Program-made: the position numbers and the translations under genes
The notes under the pieces: generated by a model
Database searches by the model: none
Seen by the model: the letters and a program-made list of their open reading frames with translations, nothing else
What the model was told of the DNA's origin: nothing
NCBI RefSeq assembly: GCF_008698145.1
Contig: NZ_RZNZ01000012.1
Coordinates: 1-64,000 of the forward strand
Direction of reading: 5' to 3'
From: Bifidobacterium vespertilionis
Lineage (GTDB): Bacteria; Actinomycetota; Actinomycetes; Actinomycetales; Bifidobacteriaceae
DNA length: 64,000 bases
Shown here: positions 1 through 9,212 of the stretch, in pieces
Layout of the letters: each line of letters opens with the position of its first letter
Numbering within the stretch: position 1 is the first letter of the stretch

Positions 1-1505
1 GCATGGCGGTTTCGGGAGGCGTCGCGACGGCCAACGCCGACGATTACCCGAACTACAATTACGACGTCAAGGCGACGGCGAGCAACGCGCGGGTGTCCGA
101 GGTCGGCGCCCACACGGCCAACGTGACATTCGATTGGAAGATCGACCTGCCGGCCGACCAGATCAAGAGCGTCTGCGCCGTTGCGTCAATCACCCGCGTC
201 ACGGACATCACGCCGATCGAGAACCGTTACGCACCTTATGAGCCTGAACTTGGTCCGCTCTACGACAATGACTGCACGAGCGGTACCATCGATACTGAGC
301 TGACCCCGGATCTCTACGATCAGATCCTTGGTCTGCACGAGCGGAATCTGGATCTGCCGGCAGATGAAGATGGTAATGAATACTATACGGCTGCGAAATA
401 CACTGCGCAGAATTTCTTCGATTACGACAACCATCTGTGGGATGGCAAGTCCAACGGCGGCACGTTCTCCCTGCTGCTCGACGGTCTGACGCCGGACACC
501 GCGTACGGCAACACCGGTAACACTTTTAACGACTTTGGGACCCTTACCCCCTGGTGGTGGCGGCTGGACGACACGTTCGAGACGCTGTGGCGTCAGGGTG
601 TTCGCACCAAGACCCCGTTCGACCTGCGCGAGGCATCCATCGGCCTGCATGTCGAGCTCAAGGACGGCAGCATGATCCCCCTTGCCCTTGCGGCCACGAA
701 GATCCCCGATTTCAAGACGACGTCCGAGCCGGCTGGCACTCCCGAGTCCGCGCTGACCGACGCTACCAAGGACAAGGTGTCGGTCGAGGGCGGCAAGGTC
801 GAGGCCGGCAAGTCTGCCCGCGTGTACATCAACAGCCTCAAGGACGCGTGCAAGGGCGACAAGTCCTGCTTCTGGTACGGCTACGTCTACTCCGAGCCGA
901 CCAAGCTCACCGGCCCGGACGGCAGCCCGTTCCTGACCGTCCAGAAGGACGACGCCGGCAAGTACTACGTGGACGTGCTGGTGCCCGACGGGCTGACCGG
1001 CGAGCACAGGATCGCGCTGACGGACGAGACCGGTGCGCTGCAGGGTTGGACCACGGTGAAGGCCGAGGCCCCGGCGAGCGTGGCGGTGTACCGCCTGTTC
1101 AACCCGTACATGACCAGCGGCACGACGCATCTGTTCACCACCAGCAAGGCGGAGTACGACAAGCTGGTCGCGGCCGGCTGGCAGGGCGAGGACGTCAAGT
1201 TCCATGCCGCCGGCAGCGCGGCGAACGGCGCCAAGCCGGTGTACCGCCTGTACAACCGGTATGACGGCTCGCACCACTTCACCGTGGACGCGGCCGAGAA
1301 GGATAACCTGGTGAAGATCGGCTGGACCCTGGAGCCGACGACCTGGTGGGCGCCGGCTGACGGCGACGCGAAGGTGTACCGCCTGTACAACCGGTGGAAC
1401 GGCGAGCACCTGTTCACCACGGACAAGGCGGAGTCGGACAGGCTGGCCGGCCTGGGCTGGACGGTCGAGGAGTCCGGATTCAGCGTGTACACCCAGGCGA
1501 AGTGA
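1..1505 (+). CDS. Secreted protein with three C-terminal DUF5648-like repeats (5' partial)
   Basis: The gene runs off the left edge. The visible frame begins inside what looks like the end of a signal peptide (…GGVATANA, then DDYPNY). The paralogue at 6275-7846 on the other strand has the full signal peptide and matches it along the length (AHTANVT, WKID, PADQIKSVC, KSCFWYGY). The N-terminal ~350 residues match no family I recognise. Residues ~359-500 hold three repeats of the pattern VYRLxNxxxxxHxFTxxxxExxxLxxxGW, typical of DUF5648-like tails on secreted bifidobacterial proteins. Role unknown; surface or glycan binding is a guess. The last ~70 codons are nearly identical to the paralogue. 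Confidence 0.85.
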   Translation, partial: MAVSGGVATANADDYPNYNYDVKATASNARVSEVGAHTANVTFDWKIDLPADQIKSVCAVASITRVTDITPIENRYAPYEPELGPLYDNDCTSGTIDTELTPDLYDQILGLHERNLDLPADEDGNEYYTAAKYTAQNFFDYDNHLWDGKSNGGTFSLLLDGLTPDTAYGNTGNTFNDFGTLTPWWWRLDDTFETLWRQGVRTKTPFDLREASIGLHVELKDGSMIPLALAATKIPDFKTTSEPAGTPESALTDATKDKVSVEGGKVEAGKSARVYINSLKDACKGDKSCFWYGYVYSEPTKLTGPDGSPFLTVQKDDAGKYYVDVLVPDGLTGEHRIALTDETGALQGWTTVKAEAPASVAVYRLFNPYMTSGTTHLFTTSKAEYDKLVAAGWQGEDVKFHAAGSAANGAKPVYRLYNRYDGSHHFTVDAAEKDNLVKIGWTLEPTTWWAPADGDAKVYRLYNRWNGEHLFTTDKAESDRLAGLGWTVEESGFSVYTQAK

Positions 1506-1519
1506 TTCCGCTTAGGCGG

Positions 1520-1915
1520 GAGTGTTAAGGATCCTTCGGCTACGCTCAGGATGACGTTGCTGCTTCTGTCATCCTGAGCGCAAGCGAAGGATCCTTCGTC
1601 ATATCGCACTAAGCCACAGTGCAGGAGGTTAAGGATCCTTCGGCTACGCCCTGACGGGCTTCGCTCAGGATGACAGGAGGGGAGACTCCGCACCGCTCAG
1701 GATGACGGAATGCGACTCTTGTCATCCTGAGCGGAGCGTAGCGGAGTCGAAGGATCCTTCGTCATTGCACACTAAGTCATGGTGCAGGAGGTGAAGGATC
1801 CTTCGGCTGCGCGCTTCGCGCTTCGCTCAGGATGACAGGGGACGGCCTCTGTGGCACTTCGCTCAGGATGACAGGGGGCGCTGTCGGGGCGCCGCTCAGG
1901 ATGACGGAGGCGAAT
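1520..1915. repeat. Cluster of family A palindromic repeats (GTCATCCTGAGC/GGATCC type)
   Basis: Several copies of GTCATCCTGAGCG, AAGGATCCTT and the reverse complement CGCTCAGGATGAC fill this gap. The unit is a long imperfect palindrome with GTCATCCTGAGC in one arm, GCTCAGGATGAC in the other, and the inner palindrome AAGGATCCTT on both sides of a short core. Translated, it gives the HPERS/LRMT-type spurious reading frames often seen in databases. No gene is seen here. Confidence 0.85.
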
Positions 1916-1964
1916 GTCGGCGGTAAACTGGGGGCATATCAACGCCCAACGGAGAGGGGACATC

Positions 1965-3212
1965 ATGATCGTGCGCAATCGCAGTTGGAAGAAGGCCGCG
2001 GCGACGCTGGCCGCGCTCACGCTGTCGATCGGTCTGACGGCGGCCCCCGCGATCGCCGCCACGGCCGTGGATTCCACGCCCACCCCGGCTCCCACGGTCA
2101 CGATCGCCAATCCGGCCGCGCTCGGACTGAATGTGGGCAAGCTGGACGCCGACCCGGTGATCCGCAACAGCACGATCGGCTACTACGAGTACATCGGCGC
2201 CAAGGGTGCGGTCGCGTGGTTCGACGCGGTGCGATCGGACCCCCAGAAGGCCCAGTACCTCAAGCTCGGCGACACCGACTCCGCCACCTCGCTGGACAAC
2301 GCCCTCAAGGCCGCCCTGTCGATCAAGCGCGGCAACCTCCTGCGCGTCGCCGACAACAACTTCCCCGGCCGCTCGGCGCTGAAGGTCGATCACACGGTCA
2401 ACGCCATGGCCCAGACCGCGGCCGATTGGATGAACGCGAACGGCAAGATGCAGCACCAGAACGGTGATGCGACCGAAGCGGGCGATTACTATGCTGCAGG
2501 CCAGAACATCGCGTGGGGCTACGCCAACCCCTTCCTCGGCTGGTACACCAAGGAAAAGGCTCTGTACGATCTGGGCGTGCGCGACTTCAGCAAGGTCGGC
2601 CACTACACCAACCTGACCAGTTCCGACTTCACTCTCACCGGCTTCGGCTGGTCGGGCAGCTACAGCGCGCAGAACTTCGCCGCCCCGGCCGATCCCAGCT
2701 CGAACCCGGGCGTTGACGTGGACGCCTACATCGCCTCCCTGACCCGCTACAAGTTCCTCGCCGAGCACTACACCGGCGAGCAGCCCTCCGAGCCCGACGA
2801 CGGCGACCGCGTGCCCGTGTACCGCCTGTACAACAAGTACACCGGCATGCACCACTACACGGTGGACGCCTCCGAGCGCGACGGTCTGGTCGAGCTCGGC
2901 TGGAAGGACGAGGGCACGTCGTTCACGGTCTCCTCCAACGGTTATCCGGTCTATCGCCTCTACAACCCGTACGATCCCAAGGGCCTGCACCACTACACCA
3001 TGAGCCGCGAGGAGGCGGACAAGATGGTCCGCGACGGTTGGAGGGACGAGGGCATCGGCTGGTACGTGCCCAAGGACGGCAGCCTGCCCGTGTACCGCCT
3101 GTATAACCAGTACTCCGGCGAGCATCTGTTCACCACCAACTTCGGTGAGTATGAGAGCGCCGCCGAGGCAGGCTGGATTCAGGAAAGCGTCGCCTGGATC
3201 GCCTTCAAGTGA
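1965..3212 (+). CDS. Secreted CAP-domain protein with three DUF5648-like repeats
   Basis: 415 residues. The start at 1965 is chosen because GGAGAGGGG lies just upstream and the next residues (MIVRNRSWKK, then a hydrophobic stretch ending APAIAA) form a signal peptide; the frame could extend to 1914 but that adds nonsense sequence. Residues ~100-250 resemble a CAP/SCP domain (DHTVNAMAQTAADWMN, GQNIAWGY, VGHYTNLT). Residues ~283-415 are three DUF5648-like repeats (VYRLYNKYTGMHHYT, VYRLYNPYDPKGLHHYT, VYRLYNQYSGEHLFT). CAP domains occur in many secreted bacterial proteins without one known reaction. It is probably extracellular. Confidence 0.88.
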   Translation: MIVRNRSWKKAAATLAALTLSIGLTAAPAIAATAVDSTPTPAPTVTIANPAALGLNVGKLDADPVIRNSTIGYYEYIGAKGAVAWFDAVRSDPQKAQYLKLGDTDSATSLDNALKAALSIKRGNLLRVADNNFPGRSALKVDHTVNAMAQTAADWMNANGKMQHQNGDATEAGDYYAAGQNIAWGYANPFLGWYTKEKALYDLGVRDFSKVGHYTNLTSSDFTLTGFGWSGSYSAQNFAAPADPSSNPGVDVDAYIASLTRYKFLAEHYTGEQPSEPDDGDRVPVYRLYNKYTGMHHYTVDASERDGLVELGWKDEGTSFTVSSNGYPVYRLYNPYDPKGLHHYTMSREEADKMVRDGWRDEGIGWYVPKDGSLPVYRLYNQYSGEHLFTTNFGEYESAAEAGWIQESVAWIAFK

Positions 3213-3218
3213 CCTTGG

Positions 3219-5804
3219 GTGATCGCGACGACCCTGACAACGTCCCAACGTAGTGTCGCCCGCGCCACGCACACGGTGTTCGCCGTATGCGTGGCGCTTC
3301 TATGCGCGCTGTACGTGGAATGCTTCCTTCAGGCCGTGGCCGCAGCCCGTTCCGGCGCCGATCGCACGGCTGTATGGTTCGTCGATTTCTCGCGACCATC
3401 CTCCCTGTGGCGCATTGCGATCATATGGATGGCGTTCGCGGCGGCGCTGTGCCTGCTGACGTCCGATCATGCCCCAATCCGCGCGTTCCGTCGCTCGCTG
3501 CATCGATGGCGTTGGCCGATGGGCGGGCTCATGATCGCGATCCTGACCGCGGCGGGCATCAGCGGCTTCTCCGTGGCCGAATGGTCGTCGCTGGCGGGCG
3601 GCGAACCGTTCCAAGGCGTGCTGTGGGGTGTGCCGCGCGGCATCCGCAGCGATGAATGGGTGGTGTTCACCCCGTTCGCGTTCTCGCAATCGCACACCGG
3701 CTACGATCCGGTCTCCAGCGTGATCCGCGCGTGGCCCACGGATGTGACCATGCTCTACGCGCAGCCCGCATGGGCGCTGGCTACGTTGTTTCGTCTGTTT
3801 CTGTGGGGGTTCATGCTGCTCGGATCCGCGCACGGACTGGCGTTCTTCTGGTCGGCCAGACTGATCGTCCTGCTGCTGGTCTCCTACGAATTCGGCCGGC
3901 TGATCACACGCGACGATCGATGGCTGGCCGCCGGCTACGCGATGATGGTGGGATTCGCGCCGATCGTGCAATGGTGGTTCGCGGTCAACGGGATCGCGGA
4001 GTTGTTCATCTTCGGGCAGGCGCTGGTGGTGTTGTTCGATCGCTACCTTGCTGCCACGGGCGCGGCGTGCGTATCTTCGTCCACAGGCGCACGATGGCGC
4101 TGGGTGCTCGCGGCGGGGCTGGCGTACTGCGCGGGCGGGTATGCGCTGATCCTGTACCCGGCGTGGCAGATCCCGATGTGCTACGTGTTCGCGGCCTGCG
4201 GTGCGGCTGTACTGATTGGGCGGCTGCGTGGGTTCGATCGGCACGGCCTTCGCGCGCGATTCCGTGTGCGTGATTTTGCGCCCATGATCGTCGCTGCCGT
4301 TGCGCTGATTGGGGTGCTGGCGTTCGTGTTCCTGCGCGCGTGGGACACGGTGTCCGCGGTGATGCACACGGCCTATCCGGGTGCGCGCAGCGAAACCGGC
4401 GGCGGATTGCTCAACACGTTGTTTAATTACGTTGCCAGCCCGTTCTCCGCGCTGGACGATGCAATCCCGATGCCGAATGCTTCGGAGCAGTCGACGTTTT
4501 ACGGCCTGTTTCCGCTGGGGATTGTGCTTGGCGTGCTGGGGCTGAGGCGCAGGCGGGACCCGTGGATTATCGCGCTGCTGGCCGTGGATGCGCTGCTGCT
4601 GGCGTTCGGACTGGTGGGGTTCCCGTCCTGGCTGGCCAAAATCACGATGTTCTCCTCGCTGACCGTGGACCGCATCAAACTCGCCACCACCTTCATCGAC
4701 CTGCTCCTGCTGACCCGGCTCGCCTCCCGTCATCCTGAGCGGAGCGCGCAAGCCGACTCCCCCTGTCGTCCGGATGAGCGCAGCCCGCAAGCCGGCTCCC
4801 CCCGTCATCCTGAGCGGAGCGCGCAGCGCGTAGTCGAAGGATCCTTAACTGTCCTCCCTATGACTCAATACGAAATGACGAAGGATCCTTCGACTCCGCT
4901 CCGCTTCGCTCAGGATGACAAAAAGCGGTCACCCCGTCATCCTGAGCGGAGCCCGAAGGGCGCAGCCGAAGGATCCTTAATCCCCCGCACTATGACCTTG
5001 CGCGAAATGACGAAGGGTCCTTCGACTCCGCTCCGCTGCGCTCAGGATGACAGGGGGAGTCGACCCGTCGCCCAGGATGACGGAGGGGACCGCCGCTCCG
5101 CCCAGGATGCCGCCAAAGGCTTCATCCTCGCGGCTCTCTTCGCCGGCGCAGCACTGTCCTGCAACATCGCCCTGTCCGGGCAGCGGCGCGACGGCACGCA
5201 GCTGGCGCTGATGGCCGGATTCGCACTGTTAACGGCGTTCGCATTCATTGTGGCGATCGTATGGCCCAAACGGCTTGGATCGCGCATGATCGCATTGGCC
5301 GCCGTTCTGATGATGCTTTCCGGCCTGTGCGTCAATCCGGTGCAGCAGGGCGCCCGGGCGCTCACGGACAATCCTGCGGCAAATTTGGTCGCGTCGTCGT
5401 TGCGATCGGCCGGTGAAAACACTGCGGACGTTCGATTGGTGACGGACAACCCATTCCTCGGTCAGGCGATGATCGCCAACGGCATCCCGACCATCACGTC
5501 GGTCAATCCGGTGCCCGCCCTTGAGCGCTGGGCCACCGTGGATCCGGACGGGAAATACCGGGACGTGTACAACCGGTACGCCTACGTGCAGATCGATGTG
5601 GAGAATGATGGGCGCGGGGCATGGTTCGAATTGCATGATGGACAGCCCGACTACGTTGTCGCGCATCTTGCGCCCGCCGATCTCAAGGCGATCGGAGCCA
5701 CGCACGTCCTGACCACCCGCGATTTGGTCCCGCTGTCCGGTGCCGATGTGCAATTCGCTCCGATTGGTTCGTCGGACGGCCTGACACTCTACCGAGTTGA
5801 ATGA
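3219..5804 (+). CDS. Polytopic membrane protein with an in-frame repeat insertion
   Basis: 861 residues starting with GTG seven bases after the preceding stop; no strong ribosome site is seen. Many hydrophobic segments from residue ~15 to ~500, then two or three more from ~633 to ~700, and a soluble C-terminal domain to 861. The overall plan resembles YfhO/GT-C-like membrane proteins of cell-envelope glycan assembly, but I see no decisive motif. Residues ~505-632 (4730-5113) are not part of the family: they translate family A intergenic repeats (HPERS, AQDD motifs) in an open frame between two membrane segments. Whether the protein is still functional is unknown. Confidence 0.75.
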   Translation: MIATTLTTSQRSVARATHTVFAVCVALLCALYVECFLQAVAAARSGADRTAVWFVDFSRPSSLWRIAIIWMAFAAALCLLTSDHAPIRAFRRSLHRWRWPMGGLMIAILTAAGISGFSVAEWSSLAGGEPFQGVLWGVPRGIRSDEWVVFTPFAFSQSHTGYDPVSSVIRAWPTDVTMLYAQPAWALATLFRLFLWGFMLLGSAHGLAFFWSARLIVLLLVSYEFGRLITRDDRWLAAGYAMMVGFAPIVQWWFAVNGIAELFIFGQALVVLFDRYLAATGAACVSSSTGARWRWVLAAGLAYCAGGYALILYPAWQIPMCYVFAACGAAVLIGRLRGFDRHGLRARFRVRDFAPMIVAAVALIGVLAFVFLRAWDTVSAVMHTAYPGARSETGGGLLNTLFNYVASPFSALDDAIPMPNASEQSTFYGLFPLGIVLGVLGLRRRRDPWIIALLAVDALLLAFGLVGFPSWLAKITMFSSLTVDRIKLATTFIDLLLLTRLASRHPERSAQADSPCRPDERSPQAGSPRHPERSAQRVVEGSLTVLPMTQYEMTKDPSTPLRFAQDDKKRSPRHPERSPKGAAEGSLIPRTMTLREMTKGPSTPLRCAQDDRGSRPVAQDDGGDRRSAQDAAKGFILAALFAGAALSCNIALSGQRRDGTQLALMAGFALLTAFAFIVAIVWPKRLGSRMIALAAVLMMLSGLCVNPVQQGARALTDNPAANLVASSLRSAGENTADVRLVTDNPFLGQAMIANGIPTITSVNPVPALERWATVDPDGKYRDVYNRYAYVQIDVENDGRGAWFELHDGQPDYVVAHLAPADLKAIGATHVLTTRDLVPLSGADVQFAPIGSSDGLTLYRVE
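4730..5110. repeat. Family A repeats inserted in frame within a coding region
   Basis: About 380 bases of the same GTCATCCTGAGC/AAGGATCCTT/GCTCAGGATGAC palindromes found between genes elsewhere in the window lie inside the membrane-protein gene. They have no stop codon in the gene's frame and the hydrophobic sequence resumes directly after them (FILAALFAGAAL). Confidence 0.9.
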
Positions 5805-5808
5805 GTCA

Positions 5809-6264
5809 TAGTGCGGGAAGGTTAAGGATGACAGAAGCAGTTCCCCGTCATCCTGAGCGAAGCGCGCAGCGCGAAGTCGAAGGATCCTTAACCTCCTGCA
5901 CTGTGGCTTAGTGCAATATGACGAAGGATCCTTCGCTTGCGCTCAGGATGACAAGAGTCACTCTCCGTCATCCTGAGGCGAAGCCCGAAGGGCGAAGTCG
6001 AAGGATCCTTAACCTTCTGCACCATGACTTTGCGCGAAATGACGAAGGATCCTTCGCTTGCGCTCAGGATGACAAGAGTCACTCTCCGTCATCCTGAGCG
6101 AAGCCCGAAGGGCGAAGTCGAAGGATCCTTAACCTTCTGCACCATGACTTTGCGCGAAATGACGAAGGATCCTTCGCTTGCGCTCAGGATGACAAGAGTC
6201 ACTCTCCGTCATCCTGAGCGAAGCGCGCAGCGCGTAGTCGAAGGATCCTTAACCTTCCTCGCCT
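5809..6264. repeat. Cluster of family A palindromic repeats
   Basis: Three or more tandem units. Two of them, around 5935-6060 and 6048-6190, are almost identical, so recent duplication of a ~113-bp unit is likely. The cluster separates two convergent genes and may end transcription from both. Confidence 0.85.
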
Positions 6265-6274
6265 AATTCAGCCC

Positions 6275-7846
6275 CTATTCCCCTTGGGAATACACGCTGA
6301 ACCCGGACTCCTCGACCGTCCAACCCAGACCGGCCAGCTTGTCCGACTCGCCCTTGTCCGTGGTGAACAGATGCTCGCCGCTCCACTGGTTGTACAGGCG
6401 GTACACCTTCGCGTCGCCGTCCGCCGGCGCCCACCATGTCGTCGGCTCCAGGGTCCAGCCGATCTTCACCAGGTTATCCTTCTCGGCCGCGTCCACGGTG
6501 AAATGATGCGAGCCATCCCACTGGTTGTACAGACGATACACCGGCTTGGCGCCATCGGCATCGCTCGCGGCCGCGTAGAACTGGATGTCCTCGCCGGTCC
6601 AGCCCAGCTCGACCAGACCGTCGTATTCCTCCTTATCCGTGGTGAACAGGTGGTTCGTGCCGCTGGTCATGTACTGGTTATACAGACGATACACCGCCAT
6701 GCGCTTGGCGGCGGGCGCGGGCTCCTCTACGCTCACCGTGGTCCAGCCCTGCACCTCGCCGGTCTCGTCGGCCAGCGCGATCGTGTGGTCGCCGGTCAGG
6801 TCGGCGGGGATCAGCGCGTCCACGTACGCCTTGCCGGCATCGTCCTTCTGCACGGTCAGGAAGGGGGCGCCGTCCGGGCTGGTGAGCTTGGTGGGCTCGG
6901 AGTAGATGTAGCCGTACCAGAAGCAGGACTTGCTGCCCGCGCACGACTCCTTGAGATCGTTGATGTAGATGCGGGCCGTCTTGCCGGCGGTCACCGTGCC
7001 GGCGCCGTCCACCGTGATGTTGTCGCGCGCGTCCTCGGGCAGATCGGCCTCGGCCTTGCCCGCGGGCTCGGCGTTGGTGGTGAAGTCGGGCACGGGGGCG
7101 GAGCCGCGGTCGAACACGATCACCGATCCGTCGGTCAGCTCGGCGCGCAGGCCGGCGTAGATCTCGCCCAGATCCAGCGGGGTCTTCTCCTTGACGCCGT
7201 CCTTCCACAGCTGCTCGAGTTTGGCGGAAAGCTGCCATTCGAGGCCCGTGGAGACCGACGACTCGAAGGTGTTCTTGTACGTGGTTTCCGGTGCCAGGCC
7301 GATCACGGGCACGCTGATCGTGCCGCTGCTGGACGTGCCGTCCCACGAATCGCGCATCCAGCGGAAGAAGTTCTGGCCCGTGTACTCGGCGGCCAGATAC
7401 GCCGACCCGTCCTTGTCCACCAGGCTCAGATCGTGCGACTTGGAGCCGTAGATGCTCTGGTACTCGGTCTGCGTCAGCTCGGAATCGCCGGTGCCGCTGG
7501 CGCAGTTAGGCCAGTCGGCCAGGCCGGCCGCGCTGTAGTCGCCATCGTAGTTGAGGGGCGTGATGTCCGTGACCGTACGCACGTTCACGATGAAGCACAC
7601 GCTCTTGATCTGATCGGCCGGCACGTCGATCTTCCAGTTGTACGTCACGTTCGCCGTGTGCGCGCCGATGTCCTTCACCGATACGTCGCTCACGGAGTAC
7701 GGGATGTCCGACAGCGTGGGCTGCCCGGATCCGTCGGGCGCGCCGTCGCCGTCCGTGGGATCGGCCGCCTGCGCGACGCCGACTCCTCCGATCATCATGC
7801 CCACGACCGCCGCGAACGCGACGATCGCCCTGCCGAGACGCTTCAT
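6275..7846 (-). CDS. Secreted protein with three C-terminal DUF5648-like repeats
   Basis: 523 residues. The start at 7846 gives MKRLGRAIVAFAAVVG…GVAQAA, a clear signal peptide, with GGGAGCC upstream; the longer open frame is translated repeat. It is a full-length paralogue of the partial gene at the left edge, with the same unassigned N-terminal region (AHTANVTYNWKID, ADQIKSVC, KSCFWYGYIYSEPTKL) and three DUF5648-like repeats from residue ~382. It points toward the first gene, so the two form an inverted pair about 5 kb apart with nearly identical 3' ends. Expected to be exported; binding partner unknown. Confidence 0.88.
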   Translation of the reverse strand: MKRLGRAIVAFAAVVGMMIGGVGVAQAADPTDGDGAPDGSGQPTLSDIPYSVSDVSVKDIGAHTANVTYNWKIDVPADQIKSVCFIVNVRTVTDITPLNYDGDYSAAGLADWPNCASGTGDSELTQTEYQSIYGSKSHDLSLVDKDGSAYLAAEYTGQNFFRWMRDSWDGTSSSGTISVPVIGLAPETTYKNTFESSVSTGLEWQLSAKLEQLWKDGVKEKTPLDLGEIYAGLRAELTDGSVIVFDRGSAPVPDFTTNAEPAGKAEADLPEDARDNITVDGAGTVTAGKTARIYINDLKESCAGSKSCFWYGYIYSEPTKLTSPDGAPFLTVQKDDAGKAYVDALIPADLTGDHTIALADETGEVQGWTTVSVEEPAPAAKRMAVYRLYNQYMTSGTNHLFTTDKEEYDGLVELGWTGEDIQFYAAASDADGAKPVYRLYNQWDGSHHFTVDAAEKDNLVKIGWTLEPTTWWAPADGDAKVYRLYNQWSGEHLFTTDKGESDKLAGLGWTVEESGFSVYSQGE

Positions 7847-7914
7847 ATGTGGCTCCCTTCGTTGGGGTGCTGTGGTTGTACTTCCCATGGTAGCCGGTGG
7901 GCGGGGCGTGGGCG

Positions 7915-8345
7915 CAGCGTCATCCTGAGCGGAGCGCAGCGCGGTGCGCGCCCTCGGTATCCCAAGCGAGCACCGCGGCGACCCCCTCGTCATCCTGAGC
8001 GAAGCCCGGTCACTTCCCGTGTCATCCTGAGCGAAGCGCAGCGGAGTCGAAGGATCCTTAACCTTCTGCATTATGACCCCATGCGCAATGACAAAGGATC
8101 CTTCGACTGCGCGCTTCGCGCTCCGCTCAGGATGACAAGAGTCACATTCCGTCATCCTGAGCGAAGCCCGTCAGGGCGTAGTCGAAGGATCCTTAACCTT
8201 CTGTACTGTGACTGTGTGTGGAATGACGAAGGATCCTTCGCTGCGCTCAGGATGACGGGTAATCACTCTCATCCTGAGCGAAGCCCGATCACTTCCCGTG
8301 TCATCCTGAGCGAAGCGCAGCGGAGTCGAAGGATCCTTAACTCGC
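7915..8345. repeat. Cluster of family A palindromic repeats
   Basis: At least four copies of GTCATCCTGAGCG with AAGGATCCTT centres and inverted GCTCAGGATGAC arms. No coding potential beyond repeat-derived frames. Confidence 0.85.
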
Positions 8346-8395
8346 CCACTACAGTCTCCCCATCGCCCATTCCAGCGTGACGGCGACTTGTCTAA

Positions 8396-8836
8396 TCACC
8401 CGAGGACGCGCCAGACGCCCTTCCTGTCGGACCCCTCGCGCCGGACCAGCCCGCGTTCGCGCAGGGACAGGAACGCGCGCCGCGTGGTGGCGTACGACAC
8501 CCCGAGCAAGGTGGCCGCCCGCGCGTATGTGATCGAAGGATCCGCACGCAACGCGTCCAGCAGGGCCGCCTCGCGTCCCGACAAGCCGGTTACCTGCTCA
8601 TTTACCTGCTCATTTACCTGCTCATTTACCTGCTCATTTACCTGCTCATTTACCTGCTCACCGTGGCCGGCGTCGATCCAGCGCACGGGAACGAACGCCT
8701 CGAACACGTCACCGTCATCGAGCACGGGATCCTTGCCGGAGTAGGGCTTCGAGTACTTGTACAGGTTGCGCATGCCGCTGCCGAGCTCATCGGCCAGACC
8801 AATGTTGCGGAAGAACTTCGCGATGAACCCCGACGT
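8396..8836 (-). pseudogene. 3' remnant of an AlbA_2/AAA_4-type ATP-binding regulator
   Basis: The frame reads IAKFFRNIGLADELGSGMRN, then LYKYSKPYSGKDP and GDVFEAFVPV, which is the conserved C-terminal part of bacterial AlbA_2/AAA_4 (Schlafen-like) ATP-binding regulators, followed by a winged-helix segment (ITYARAATLLGVSYATTRRAF). A TGA at 8837-8839 lies in the same frame just upstream, and the N-terminal nucleotide-binding part is missing. A short product could start at the ATG at 8773, but it would lack the catalytic half. The linker contains an EQVN tandem repeat. Confidence 0.75.
8591..8660. repeat. 12-bp tandem repeat coding for EQVN units
   Basis: Nearly six exact copies of TACCTGCTCATT in a row. 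On the minus strand they code for (EQVN)n in the linker of the regulator remnant. The period is a multiple of three, so a copy-number change would keep the frame. Confidence 0.95.
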
Positions 8837-8926
8837 TCACCCGCGCGACACCGTAATATCGGATACCCCGGCCCTCGCCGCCCATGACTTCCCCGTCTCC
8901 TACCACTTCCGCCATTTTCTGCTACT

Positions 8927-8948
8927 TTTCTGCCACTTGTGGCAGAAA
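8927..8948. repeat. Perfect 10-bp inverted repeat
   Basis: TTTCTGCCAC, a TT spacer, then GTGGCAGAAA. No gene starts nearby. The rest of 8840-9066 shows no coding sequence that I can support. Confidence 0.6.
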
Positions 8949-9066
8949 GTGAGAGAGCGGGTGGAACTTCATGGGATGAGGCAAGTGGGCAAGGCGGAGC
9001 GGTCCGATATCCGGCCCTCGTCTCCCGTCGCGTTGCAGGAAAGACCTACGCCGAGCCCTTTGATTT

Positions 9067-9121
9067 CCCGTCCCTCGAAGAAGGGGCATGCGGAACTCGT
9101 TGCTCGAGGGACAGGAGACCA
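9067..9121. repeat. Island boundary element, copy 1
   Basis: Contains GTCCCTCGAAGAA and, 22 bases on, the inverted motif CTCGTTGCTCGAGGGACAGG followed by AGAC. The same ~50-bp arrangement recurs at 9810-9860, and the GGGACAGGAGAC core recurs near 10560 and, changed, near 12005. The copies fall between the gene units of this island. Confidence 0.6.
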
Positions 9122-9170
9122 ACTGAAAACGCGGTGATGCCCGCGGCGGGCGACGGGCCTCGCATGCAAA

Positions 9171-9204
9171 GGGCCCGCATGGGAACGGATTCCCACGCGG
9201 GCCC
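9171..9204 (-). terminator. Hairpin terminator after small peptide gene 1
   Basis: On the minus strand a GGGCCCGCGTGGGAA stem pairs with TTCCCATGCGGGCCC, then TTTGC. The inverted copy after the second peptide gene has the same stem with base changes. It lies 9 bases past the stop at 9213. Confidence 0.7.
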
Positions 9205-9212
9205 CTGCCGGC

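Noticed and set aside
186-1409. Long antisense open frames, e.g. across the first secreted gene and the genes at 16-19, 27-29 and 60-62 kb
   Set aside because: They mirror the GC-rich codons of the real genes, have no ribosome sites, signal peptides or domain motifs.
1832-1960. Upstream extension of the CAP gene and other HPERS/LRMT frames as proteins
   Set aside because: They translate family A repeats; the true starts follow ribosome sites downstream.
8591-8660. Possible CRISPR-like array
   Set aside because: The repeats are contiguous 12-mers with no spacers and are coding for EQVN; no cas genes are present.
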